A stretch of 64,000 bases of DNA, taken from assembly GCF_964204645.1 (NCBI RefSeq), contig NC_134036.1:9472704-9536703 (forward strand), written 5' to 3'. The stretch's first letter is position 1; each line of letters starts with the position of its first letter. Positions 35,176-43,743 of the stretch are shown here, piece by piece. The stretch is from Tubulanus polymorphus. Lineage: Eukaryota > Nemertea > Palaeonemertea > Tubulaniformes > Tubulanidae. Both the position numbers and the translations under genes were made by a program. The notes beneath the pieces were generated by a model. It was not told where the DNA came from and made no database searches. It was given only the letters and a program-made list of their open reading frames with translations.

Positions 35176-35194
35176 TTTTTTCATTATATAAATG
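35172..35194 (+). promoter_or_regulatory. Late-type promoter/start motif
   Basis: TAATTTTTTCATTATATAAATG, ending in the ATG at 35192. Confidence 0.6.
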
Positions 35195-35551
35195 AATATA
35201 ACTGTTGGACCGAGTATATGTTTTGGGTTTGATTTTAAACATGAGAAAGAAATGAAATTAAACATTAATGATGTAATAACACATATTAAAAATATTGCAT
35301 TTTCTAATGAAACAACATTTGAGTATGAAACAACAATAGATAATGAAACTTTAAATGTAGAAAAGATTACTAATTTAATTAGAGAATCTTTAAGATTTTA
35401 TGAATTAGTTGAACATTTTATCATCGATGATATTAAAAAAAATAATAATTGAAATATATACAAATGAAACTGGTATTGAAATAAATGTTGAATTAATCAT
35501 TAATAAGTTAGCTAAATATTTTGAAGATAGTATTTTTTTTATTAATAAATG
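35192..35551 (+). pseudogene. Unrecognised virus-like late protein, frameshifted
   Basis: The frame from 35192 is open for 86 codons to an A/T-rich run (about 35435-35450), where the open frame shifts and continues as YTNETGIEINVELI to a stop at 35551. The 120-residue product would be acidic and soluble with no clear domain. Its leader motif and place between two late genes make it a real gene of the element. Confidence 0.45.
35531..35551 (+). promoter_or_regulatory. Late-type promoter/start motif
   Basis: TATTTTTTTTATTAATAAATG, ending in the ATG at 35549 and overlapping the previous gene's stop. Confidence 0.55.
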
Positions 35552-35770
35552 AGTGATAATAAGTGGATAATAACTGGATTATATAATGGAGCATTACTAT
35601 CAGTTGGAACTGTTGGTTATTCAATGGTATTAAAGAAAGTATTTAAAATGGGAAGTGTTAATGTTGATAGATTTGATATCAATGATATTTTAAAATTAAC
35701 ATTAGCAGTTACTTTATCTAATTTAACTATTGATCATTTGGAAAAACAAAAATATATTCCTCCTATATAA
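35549..35770 (+). CDS. Small virus-like membrane protein (73 aa)
   Basis: The frame is open. A hydrophobic N-terminal segment (about residues 8-28, GLYNGALLSVGTVGYSMVL) is followed by a DINDILKLTLAVTLSNLTI helix and a short tail ending YIPPI. Small GYS-containing membrane proteins of this kind recur next to PolB and capsid genes in invertebrate virus-like elements, by my recollection. Likely a virion membrane or minor capsid component; this is inferred from context. Confidence 0.5.
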   Translation: MSDNKWIITGLYNGALLSVGTVGYSMVLKKVFKMGSVNVDRFDINDILKLTLAVTLSNLTIDHLEKQKYIPPI

Positions 35771-35775
35771 ATGCG

Positions 35776-35797
35776 TAATTATTTTACTAAATAAATG
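35776..35797 (+). promoter_or_regulatory. Late-type promoter/start motif (weaker T-run)
   Basis: TAATTATTTTACTAAATAAATG, ending in the ATG at 35795. Confidence 0.5.
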
Positions 35798-36217
35798 GCT
35801 TCTGCAGTTATAACTATTATAGGATCAGCAATTGTTAACGCTTTAGCATTTACTGGTGGTGGTTATTTATTTAAGCATATCGATAAAAATGGGTCATTAA
35901 CAGAACAAAAAAGACATAACTTAGCATTAGAGAAATACAATAAAGCTGCAGAAGAATATAGAGAAAAGAGGCAAAACTACATGGATTATATTAACAAGGA
36001 ATTATATGATCAGAAGACTTCACATAGAGATTTTCAATCAGTTGATGGTGCAATGAGTTTATATAACGCGGTAACCAATAAAGAACAATTACATCTATAC
36101 AAATCTAAATTATCAGATTATTATACCCCGAGTAAAGAACAACAGAAATATGAAATAATATGGATTTTAGGTGGAACTGTTATTGTTATATATGTAGCAT
36201 ATAGATTTACTAATTAG
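35795..36217 (+). CDS. Virus-like late protein, GGGYLF family (140 aa), intact
   Basis: The frame is intact. It has an N-terminal hydrophobic segment ending ALAFTGGGYLF (residues 2-27), a charged coiled-coil-like middle (KRHNLALEKYNKAAEEYREKR, trimmed: KRHNLALEKYNKAAEEY), the motif SDYYTPSKEQQ near 110, and a C-terminal membrane helix (IIWILGGTVIVIYVAYRF). The TGG-YL start and the DFY-PS-Q motif recur in a family I recall from many invertebrate virus-like insertions. Function unknown; the two membrane ends suggest a virion membrane or assembly role. Confidence 0.6.
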   Translation: MASAVITIIGSAIVNALAFTGGGYLFKHIDKNGSLTEQKRHNLALEKYNKAAEEYREKRQNYMDYINKELYDQKTSHRDFQSVDGAMSLYNAVTNKEQLHLYKSKLSDYYTPSKEQQKYEIIWILGGTVIVIYVAYRFTN

Positions 36218-36240
36218 TAATTTTTTTTGCTAAATAAATG
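36217..36240 (+). promoter_or_regulatory. Late-type promoter/start motif
   Basis: TAATTTTTTTTGCTAAATAAATG, ending in the ATG at 36238; a near-ideal poxvirus-like layout. Confidence 0.6.
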
Positions 36241-36663
36241 GATGATAATATTGATAATATTCCTCATGATATAAATAAACATAAATTAAAAATATATTTA
36301 GAAAAACAAATATTAGAATTTGAAAATGATTTAAAAGTTAAGAAGAAAAAATATTTAAAATCTAAAATTATTTATTGTTTTATTAATAGTGGTTCGGTTA
36401 CAATTAGTTCTGTAATAACATTTCTAGCAATATTCAGCCCACTAACACCTTTAGCTATATCAATTGGTGTATTAGGATTAAGTTCAAGTGTTTTAACTGG
36501 TATAAGTTGAAAATTAAATATAAAAAGTAATAAAGAAAAAATTAAAACTAATATAAAAGAAATTAATAAATTAAAGAATACACTAGATTATATAATAAGT
36601 TTAAATGGTCATATAACAGTTGAAGAACAAGATAAATTATTAAAAGAATTAATAAATTATTAA
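36238..36663 (+). pseudogene. Small virus-like membrane protein with in-frame TGA
   Basis: A charged helix (IYLEKQILEFENDLKVKKKK) precedes two membrane segments (residues about 45-90). A TGA at 36508-36510 interrupts the frame; the same frame continues with KLNIKSNKEKIK and ends LLKELINY at 36663, giving about 141 residues. No other break is seen. The TGA is one base from TGG. Confidence 0.45.
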
Positions 36664-36681
36664 TTTTTTATCATATAAATG
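36660..36681 (+). promoter_or_regulatory. Late-type promoter/start motif
   Basis: TAATTTTTTATCATATAAATG, ending in the ATG at 36679. Confidence 0.6.
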
Positions 36682-37701
36682 GTAGATAGTTTTCCAAAAG
36701 CTTTCCAATATTATAAATCAATTAAATATAATATTCCAGCAATAGATTTTACTAAAGATATTTCATATAGAAATGAAGTTTTAAATTCATTAATTGATTT
36801 ATATATTTATGTTACTGAAAGTAATAATTTTCATGTAAAGATGGAAAATATATTCAATGTTTATGAAATTAATTTTAAAGATTTAAATGAGGCAAAACAA
36901 TGGTTATTAAAATCTTATATGAAGTATTGGCAGAACCAATTAAATTTTGCTGTTTATTGTGCAACAACAGGATGTGGAATTAGTTGGAATGATCATTTGA
37001 ATAAACCAAGTTTACCATTGATGTTATCACTTTTTAGATTGCATACTTATTTTCAAATAAAATTAATATTAGATGAATTAGAATGTCCTTTACCAGGTTC
37101 AAAATACTTTAATGAACTAAATAATAATATTAATTTTTCAAAGTTTTATAAATTATGTAATGAATTTAATATTAATTCAAATAAAGATTTTAGAGCAAAA
37201 ATTGGAACAATGGGTGGATTAGGAATATTATATACTAAAGAATTTGGAAAAATAAGGACAAATTCAGATATAAGAACACTAAATTGGAATGAATTACCAA
37301 AATATTATAATAATATACAACAACAAAACAATAATGGTTGGGTTAATTTCATTTTAGAAAATATTGAAGGTTTTACTAAAGCTGGAATACAAAGAATAAA
37401 TCAAACTTATTTGATATGTATTTTAGGCGCTCAAGTTGAAACAAGATCACCAATAGTTGGAAATGATAACACTTCATTTGATGCGCAGAAACAATTCAAA
37501 GTATTATTTGAAGATTCCATTCATAATGATAAAAATAGATCGATTCCAGAAAACATTGTAAGATATCAAAATTATTTAGATAAATCTCATGTAAGACTAA
37601 ATTATTGTATAGGCCCTAAACTTTTAATTATTGCTAATGATTTAGTACTAAAGCTGGGAAACATAATTGGTTATAATAATCTAACTAAACTGCAACAGTA
37701 A
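36679..37701 (+). CDS. Conserved virus-like late protein of unknown function (340 aa), open
   Basis: The frame is fully open. Features are LKSYMKYWQNQLNFAVYCAT then TGCGISWNDHL (residues about 76-110), LFRLHTYFQI, a long polar middle, and a C-terminal YCIGPKLLIIANDLVLKLG. The TGCGxSxxDHL motif is, as I recall, a hallmark of a family that accompanies PolB and capsid genes in invertebrate elements. No enzyme motif is seen. Compared with the tandem copy at 43 kb it lacks three codons (SFR in the copy after RINQ), a 9-bp indel. Probably structural, from its place in the late block. Confidence 0.55.
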   Translation: MVDSFPKAFQYYKSIKYNIPAIDFTKDISYRNEVLNSLIDLYIYVTESNNFHVKMENIFNVYEINFKDLNEAKQWLLKSYMKYWQNQLNFAVYCATTGCGISWNDHLNKPSLPLMLSLFRLHTYFQIKLILDELECPLPGSKYFNELNNNINFSKFYKLCNEFNINSNKDFRAKIGTMGGLGILYTKEFGKIRTNSDIRTLNWNELPKYYNNIQQQNNNGWVNFILENIEGFTKAGIQRINQTYLICILGAQVETRSPIVGNDNTSFDAQKQFKVLFEDSIHNDKNRSIPENIVRYQNYLDKSHVRLNYCIGPKLLIIANDLVLKLGNIIGYNNLTKLQQ

Positions 37702-37715
37702 ATAATTCATTTGGG

Positions 37716-37991
37716 TTGAATGATATAAATAAAAAGATTATTACTGCCCCAAAATTAATGGAAGGTGAAAAAAATAAAAAACATATTCAATCAACAGAAA
37801 CTAAAACTAAGAATATTAAATTCAATAATGATTCTAAACCGGATTATAATACATCAGAAAATATTAAAACTGATAATATTCAACAGGATATAATTAAAAC
37901 TGATAATGATAATAAATTCCATGAAAATACTAAATTAGCTTTAACTTGTATAGGAATTGTAATCGGAGGAATGTTATATTTTAAATTTTAA
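37716..37991 (+). CDS. Small virus-like C-tail-anchored protein (91 aa)
   Basis: A long polar, Asn/Lys-rich region precedes a single C-terminal membrane segment (LALTCIGIVIGGMLYFKF). The frame is intact. It has no clean T-run/TAAATG leader; a weak TAATTCATTTGGGTTGAATG precedes it, so it may be translated from the upstream transcript. Function unknown. A copy is at 43453-43728 with identical translation. Confidence 0.5.
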   Translation: MNDINKKIITAPKLMEGEKNKKHIQSTETKTKNIKFNNDSKPDYNTSENIKTDNIQQDIIKTDNDNKFHENTKLALTCIGIVIGGMLYFKF

Positions 37992-38009
37992 TTTTTTATT
38001 ATATAAATG
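37988..38009 (+). promoter_or_regulatory. Late-type promoter/start motif
   Basis: TAATTTTTTATTATATAAATG, ending in the ATG at 38007. The copy is at 43725-43746. Confidence 0.6.
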
Positions 38010-39463
38010 GATGTAGAAGGTGGAGAAGATATTGGAATGGATACTTTTGATGAACCTGGCATAACTGATGAACAACAACCTGATTTTAGTGAAACAAGTT
38101 TTAATGACGGTAATGAGCCAGAATATAATAACAATTTAAATATGCCTGATTATATTAAAAATGCAGAATCACAATTAAATCCTGAAAATTTAGACCCAGA
38201 TTTAGTAAAACAAGATTTAGAAAATTTAAACAAAATACCTAAATTAGAACGTATAATTGAAAATTCTAAATTTAACATAAATGATGAAGACGTTGGACCT
38301 TTAGCAGATAAATTAAAATTTTTAGATAATGGTAAATGGTATTATCATTTGAAAGATGATTATTATATTGATATCACTTTTAAAAATGAAAACAAAATAT
38401 TAGCAAAATCAACTTTAGACAAATTAGAACCAGGTAGAATTAAAAGAACTAGTAATAGTAATGTAATAACTGATGTTATAAAACAAGAATTAACTGTAAA
38501 TGATATAGACGTATTTAAACAAAAAATTAATGAATTATTTGACAAAATCAAAAAGAAATCAGAAACAGAAATAACTTCTGAACATAATATAACTTCCAAT
38601 ACTAGTAAACTTAAATCAAATAAATTGAAAAACTTTTACCGAATGGATTAATTGATGCAACAGATCAAGAATTAGAAGATTTAAATAATATATTTTCTGT
38701 TGAAGCAATTAGAGAAATAAAAAGTATATGACTTGCATCTGATAAAATTGCGCATGATATAAGTATAAGAGATTTTAAAATTCGAACTTTAGAAAAAGAA
38801 TTAACTGATAAAAATAAAGAAATAGAACAATTAACGTCTGATTTAGATCATCAAGTAATTGATGTAATAGAATATAGGCAAAAAGAATTACGTTTAGAAA
38901 AAGAAATAGATGATTTAAAATATAACATAGAATTACAAAAAGAAAAAATTAAATTATTATTAAAATCATATGATTATAATGTTAATAGATTAAAAGTTAT
39001 TTTTAAAGATTTGTTGATAAAACCAAATTCTGAAATATCATTAAAAGATAGAATAAAGTTATTATTTAAATTAGAAGGAATAACAATTCTTTCAATTCTA
39101 ACAGCTGTAACTATGTTATTTACAGCAATTGGTTTAGCAATATCAAATTCTTTGAAATCTACTCCTACTCCCAATAAACCGGATAAACCCCCGAATGATA
39201 ATAATTCTATACAAGATAAAGTTAAGGATGGTTTAAAGAAATTAGCCAAATATTTATGGGAACTATCTAAAAAATCTGCTGCAGCATTACCCGGAATTAT
39301 TGCATCAATTGTTGGTTTTATATTGAAATCTGCAGGTAATATTCTTAACTTTGCTGCTGAACATATTATTTCATTTTTAATTACAGTTGTAAGTGCTATT
39401 ATTTTTGGGTTAGTGAATATGATATCAAAAAGATATCAAGAAAAAGTAATAAAAAATAAATAA
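38007..39463 (+). pseudogene. Large membrane-anchored virus-like protein, frameshifted
   Basis: The acidic N-terminal half (38007-38651) shifts frame near 38630, continues through a TGA at 38729-38731, a coiled coil (about 38780-38990), and the frame ending 39463. The C-terminal part has IKLLFKLEGITILSILTAV (membrane segment), a Pro-rich linker, and KSAAALPGIIASIVGFIL with a final hydrophobic stretch. This coiled-coil/ITILSILTA/ALPGIIxSIV architecture is, as I recall, a strong signature of a large protein in invertebrate virus-like elements. Two breaks in about 485 codons. Likely virion-associated. Confidence 0.55.
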
Positions 39464-39486
39464 TTAATTTTTTTGTTAAATACATG
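39464..39486 (+). promoter_or_regulatory. Late-type promoter/start motif
   Basis: TAATTTTTTTGTTAAATACATG, ending in the ATG at 39484; TAAATACATG replaces TAAATG. The copy is at 45201-45223. Confidence 0.5.
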
Positions 39487-39863
39487 AGTGGGAGTTATAT
39501 AAGTCCTTCTAAGATTTCTAGAATATCTATGCTATTAAAGCAGAAAGATCACATCATATAATTACTCATAATCCTTCAAATATTAATCCCGATGAAACTT
39601 TATATGTTAGAATTCCTAGATTAACACAAAATACTTTTTATGTTCCAAATAGTATTTATTTATCAGCCGATATAAAAGTAACTGGTCATGATAATAATTG
39701 TGTTGTCGATAATGTTGGGAGATATTTGATTAAAAAATTAACTATAAAGATTGGTCCAGAAACAGTTTTCTCATTAGATGATTATAATTTATTTATGCAT
39801 TATAAAGATTTATGGTTAACTAAAGAAAATAGAAATAATATGATATTTCAAGGCATTCAATCG
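39484..39863 (+). pseudogene. Capsid-like protein, N-terminal part only
   Basis: The start ATG frame (MSGSYISPSK) shifts near 39530 to the frame carrying NPSNINPDETLYVRIPRLTQ, VDNVGRYLIKKLTIKIG and LDDYNLFMHYKDLWLT, then FQGIQ. The pattern of beta strands, the NxGR motif and the DLW motif are the N-terminus of a capsid-like family I associate with these elements (double jelly-roll fold expected but not shown). The viral sequence ends near 39863 in mid-gene, where base composition switches to host. About 125 codons remain. Confidence 0.55.
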
Positions 39864-40362
39864 TCCGTCGCGTCACTGTCTAATATCCGGCGTTTAACAT
39901 TCAATTTCAATCGATGTTTCAGGTGAAATCCTGAACACTCGTTTATCGAGTACGATCACGTTTTTTTCCCCGTGAAGTTTGCTATTAAAACGTTTATGCC
40001 CGATGTTTGCGAGGTTCAGGCTGTACATTGATACCAGCAAGAGTCACTTGCACCGCAATCGGTCGAATATACTCCGCACATTTATTGAAGATTTTCAATA
40101 AAAAAAAACTAAAATAAAACTGCAAGTTTCAAAAGTCTTTGCATTTTGAAAACAACTCAAAGCTGATCGCCATTGCTTTACTAAAACGACGAAGAACGCA
40201 AATAAATACCTTGACAAGCGATGTGGCCTTCTCCCTGTACAAAGCCCTACAAGTTCAACAACGAATACGTATTTGTATTGAATATATCCGCATGTAATTA
40301 TTGGGCAACCCCCTAGAATATCTGTCCCTACGCCCAATCGCACCCCCTAACCTCATTATTAC

Positions 40363-40456
40363 CTGTATGTAGTTGGCGTTGATATAGTCGCTATAAGGAT
40401 CAGCGCCAGTCTCAACTTCCAGCACGACTCGAGAGGCATCATCAAGAGAGGCACTC
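40363..40456 (-). pseudogene. Receptor-type tyrosine phosphatase exon (fragment)
   Basis: The minus strand encodes LDDASRVVLEVETG...SDYINANYIQ and ends at a consensus donor CAG|GTAATA at 40363/40362. The SRV..L...SDYINANYI pattern is the N-terminal part of the PTP catalytic domain, after the KNRY motif. No other PTP exon or the HCSAG motif is seen nearby, and the exon's upstream border is unclear (an AG near 40456 is possible). It may be an orphan exon moved by duplication or part of a larger gene on the minus strand. Confidence 0.65.
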
Positions 40457-41241
40457 ATTGCATGAGTGTACACATGCAGGCTTATGGCGAAATCCTGTTA
40501 CAAATTGAACCAGAGAAATATATAATACCCGTTATTGTAACGGTTCATAGAATATGAAAGATATCGGCAGAGTGGAGGACACAAACCTACCCTACCGGTC
40601 GTGACACGCATCCACAAGTGAAGAAGGCAAGGCGCAAGATCAAACTATGGCTCCAAGGTCTTTTAGTTCTGGAGTGTTATACACATTAACGGTAATTGTA
40701 TTTTACTGAAGTGTTACCGGAATATGCGGATTTAAGTTTTATGAAGTCAATCAAACTATGAATCAATGATTAATAAATGATTACATGACTTCATTTCTAC
40801 AGCGGATTTTCATACAGAAATATTTCTCGTCCAGCTACAATAAAGTTTTGATAAACTACTGTTTGTATTTGTGTGTTGTATACAAAATGACCAACGAAAA
40901 TGAAAAGATTCAACAATTTGTAGAAAGAACATGTAGATTTTCCAAACTTTTTGTTTTATTATATATTTGCAGCTGTATAACAATCGAATTTCACTAACTG
41001 AATATCACACTGTTACCAGGCCACAGTAAATACGGTTTCAAGTTGTATGACTACGTGGGGTGGGGGATAAGGGGGCAGGGGAGTATATTTAATGATTAAA
41101 AGGCCGCGGTTCATAGGAACCATTTTACACTAATAGGTCCATTGACACGATTTTCAAGGGCAGTGATTTCTTGATTAATTTCCAATTCTCAAGCAAAATG
41201 TCCTACTATAAATCGATGTGAATAAAATTTTAAATCAGTGG

Positions 41242-42135
41242 TTATTTGATTGAATTTCTACAGCAGATTTTCATACAGAAATATTCACGAATTTCTCGTC
41301 CCATTAAAAGATATATGTAGAAATTTACCACATAGTTACACATTAGGAATTGTGTGAAAATGTCATATAGAAATTCTTTCTGTTCCGTAAGGATTGGTAA
41401 AAATGCAGCGATAGTGGTTGGAAGTGTGAATATTGCAAATGCGAGTGAAACTGTTACAAGCATCATTGTTGTACGTTTCGATTTTGTAGTTTTCTTATCA
41501 GACGAAAGCATTTTTGTTCCTCTGAATAACTGAATAATTATGATAGAATTTGATATCAGAATCGACGATAAAGGCAAAACAAAAGCGTAGAAACCAAGTG
41601 GAGTAAGAAATTTCATTTGGACAATTAATTCATAGTAACATCCGAAAAACTGGTCGGAAAAATGTATCGACAAAGTAGCGGGAAGTTGAACCAGTACAGT
41701 CACTGTAGTAATTATCAATATAGCAAATCTAGCGAATCTAGGCGTGCATATCAAACGAGAAGTGAACGGAAAGAGAACAACTGCCGCACGTTCTAGAGAT
41801 ATAGCTACCAATAACCAGGAACTGCTAGAATTGGCAACTGCCATCAATATTTCATATATCTTACAACTGATCAGTGAATTCATGATGAATACAAGACTAG
41901 TATTTAGATTCAATAGAATAAACTGTAAAACAGGCATCAGTGTAAAATTTTTGCAGTACAAGAAATCACAGACTGACAAAATGACAAGATAGTTAGCGTA
42001 AGATAAACTGCGGAATTTGCGACTTGTCATTATAAGAAAAGTAGCTGATTTTCCAAAGACTCCAAACAGAAACACGATAGGCAGAATGACCAACGACACA
42101 GTACGGTAAGTTCCAGACCTGTTCTCCACCGACAT
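41242..42135 (-). CDS. Class A (rhodopsin-like) GPCR, intact, copy 1
   Basis: A 297-residue seven-helix protein in one exon. The start chosen is the second Met (42135; MSVENRSGTYR, with an N-glycosylation site), because the paralogous pseudogene has a stop between the two ATGs; starting at 42189 would add 18 residues. TM1 has GKSATF where Asn is usual (K29). TM2 keeps LSVCD (D57). C91 and C166 can form the ECL bridge. The DRY site reads ERA (E115-R116). TM5 has P188, TM6 FTLPT (P239), TM7 NFYIY (N271) in place of NPxxY. Ligand unknown; the divergent motifs suggest a lineage-specific orphan family. No introns. Confidence 0.85.
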   Translation of the reverse strand: MSVENRSGTYRTVSLVILPIVFLFGVFGKSATFLIMTSRKFRSLSYANYLVILSVCDFLYCKNFTLMPVLQFILLNLNTSLVFIMNSLISCKIYEILMAVANSSSSWLLVAISLERAAVVLFPFTSRLICTPRFARFAILIITTVTVLVQLPATLSIHFSDQFFGCYYELIVQMKFLTPLGFYAFVLPLSSILISNSIIIIQLFRGTKMLSSDKKTTKSKRTTMMLVTVSLAFAIFTLPTTIAAFLPILTEQKEFLYDIFTQFLMCNYVVNFYIYLLMGREIREYFCMKICCRNSIK

Positions 42136-42824
42136 TAGAATGATGTAACTGCTATACGTTCGGCCAATTCGTATCTTAGTTGAATTCATGATTCACGAGA
42201 ATTAACTCAGTTCGGTATGCTCCAGACCTGTTTACTACACGCATTATAGCAATGTAACTGTTAAACTGCATCTGAGCTGAATTCATGATTCGATTAAGTG
42301 TCAGCGGTATGTGGACTGATTGTATCAATAGACTGAAGCTACGTGCAAGCCATGACGTATATTCATTTACGCAAGCAATTTATTGTTCGCATCAAATGAA
42401 AAACAAATTTTCAGAAATCTGACTCAATTTACTCAGATTCAGTAAAAATTTATCACCCCATTGGCACTCAAGCTGTCCCTATCCCCCCAGACTTATACTA
42501 CTCAAATCCCGAATCCGCCCGGCACTTTTTTCGTATGCCGCACGAAAACGGTTATAGAAGGATTCGAGCCCAATAGCTTATGATAAACTACACGCCTAAG
42601 TCCTTGAAATACCGTACATAAATCAACATCCTCCTACTTCAGTTTCTCGAGTATTTCAAATTTGAACATGATACATCTGGGCGCTCACTTCGAATCCAAG
42701 TAAGTTGGGATTAATTTCGGGGGAGAAAAGGACATGATTTTGGTGGCCCGCCTCATCAAATCTTACATCATATGAAAACCTTGACTATTTACTACAAATT
42801 ACTACATTTACTACAAACTTACAG

Positions 42825-43438
42825 GTTCAAAATACTTTAATGAACTAAATAATAATATTAATTTTTCAAAGTTTTATAAATTATGTAATGAATTTAATAT
42901 TAATTCAAATAAAGATTTTAGAACAAAAATTGGAACAATGGGTGGATTAGGAATATTATATACTAAAGAATTTGGAAAAATAAGGACAAATTCAGATATA
43001 AGAACACTAAATTGGAATGAATTACCAAAATATTATAATAATATACAACAACAAAACAATAATGGTTGGGTTAATTTCATTTTAGAAAATATTGAAGGTT
43101 TTACTAAAGCTGGAATACAAAGAATAAATCAATCTTTTAGAACTTATTTGATATGTATTTTAGGCGCTCAAGTTGAAACAAGATCACCAATAGTTGGAAA
43201 TGATAACACTTCATTTGATGCGCAGAAACAATTCAAAGTATTATTTGAAGATTCCATTCATAATGATAAAAATAGATCGATTCCAGAAAACATTGTAAGA
43301 TATCAAAATTATTTAGATAAATCTCATGTAAGACTAAATTATTGTATAGGCCCTAAACTTTTAATTATTGCTAATGATTTAGTACTAAAGCTGGGAAACA
43401 TAATTGGTTATAATAATCTAACTAAACTGCAACAGTAA
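42825..43438 (+). pseudogene. Duplicated 3' part of the 340-aa late gene
   Basis: The copy begins within codon 139 of the parent gene, so it has no start. It retains the rest of the frame to 43438 with three extra codons (SFR). Which allele is ancestral is not known; the extra codons keep frame and make RINQSFRTYL, which looks like the fuller form. Confidence 0.8.
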
Positions 43439-43452
43439 ATAATTCATTTGGG

Positions 43453-43728
43453 TTGAATGATATAAATAAAAAGATTATTACTGCCCCAAAATTAATGGAA
43501 GGTGAAAAAAATAAAAAACATATTCAATCAACAGAAACTAAAACTAAGAATATTAAATTCAATAATGATTCTAAACCGGATTATAATACATCAGAAAATA
43601 TTAAAACTGATAATATTCAACAGGATATAATTAAAACTGATAATGATAATAAATTCCATGAAAATACTAAATTAGCTTTAACTTGTATAGGAATTGTAAT
43701 CGGAGGAATGTTATATTTTAAATTTTAA
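43453..43728 (+). CDS. Duplicate of the 91-aa tail-anchored protein
   Basis: Identical translation to the gene at 37716-37991, in the tandem copy. Confidence 0.5.
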   Translation: MNDINKKIITAPKLMEGEKNKKHIQSTETKTKNIKFNNDSKPDYNTSENIKTDNIQQDIIKTDNDNKFHENTKLALTCIGIVIGGMLYFKF

Positions 43729-43743
43729 TTTTTTATTATATAA

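Larger units (their letters stand above)
37094..42821. repeat. Tandem duplication, copy 1 (5.73 kb)
   Basis: This segment is repeated head-to-tail at 42822-48535. Genes at 37716, 38007, 39011 and 41242 recur 5737 bp on; the upstream part recurs 5728 bp on because copy 2 has 9 extra bases. It spans the truncated virus-like late genes, the host junction, a phosphatase exon and a receptor gene. Confidence 0.98.

Noticed and set aside
38363-38599. Minus-strand frame of 78 codons (and 38974-39249)
   Set aside because: Shadow of the plus-strand late gene; duplicated only because the segment is.
29140-39863. Complete Polinton/Maverick
   Set aside because: No retroviral-type integrase, packaging ATPase, Ulp1-like protease or Polinton terminal inverted repeats can be seen.
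42555-42570. B-box-like GGATTCGAGCCC as a tRNA or Pol III element
   Set aside because: It has no A box at proper distance and is part of the receptor-flanking repeat.
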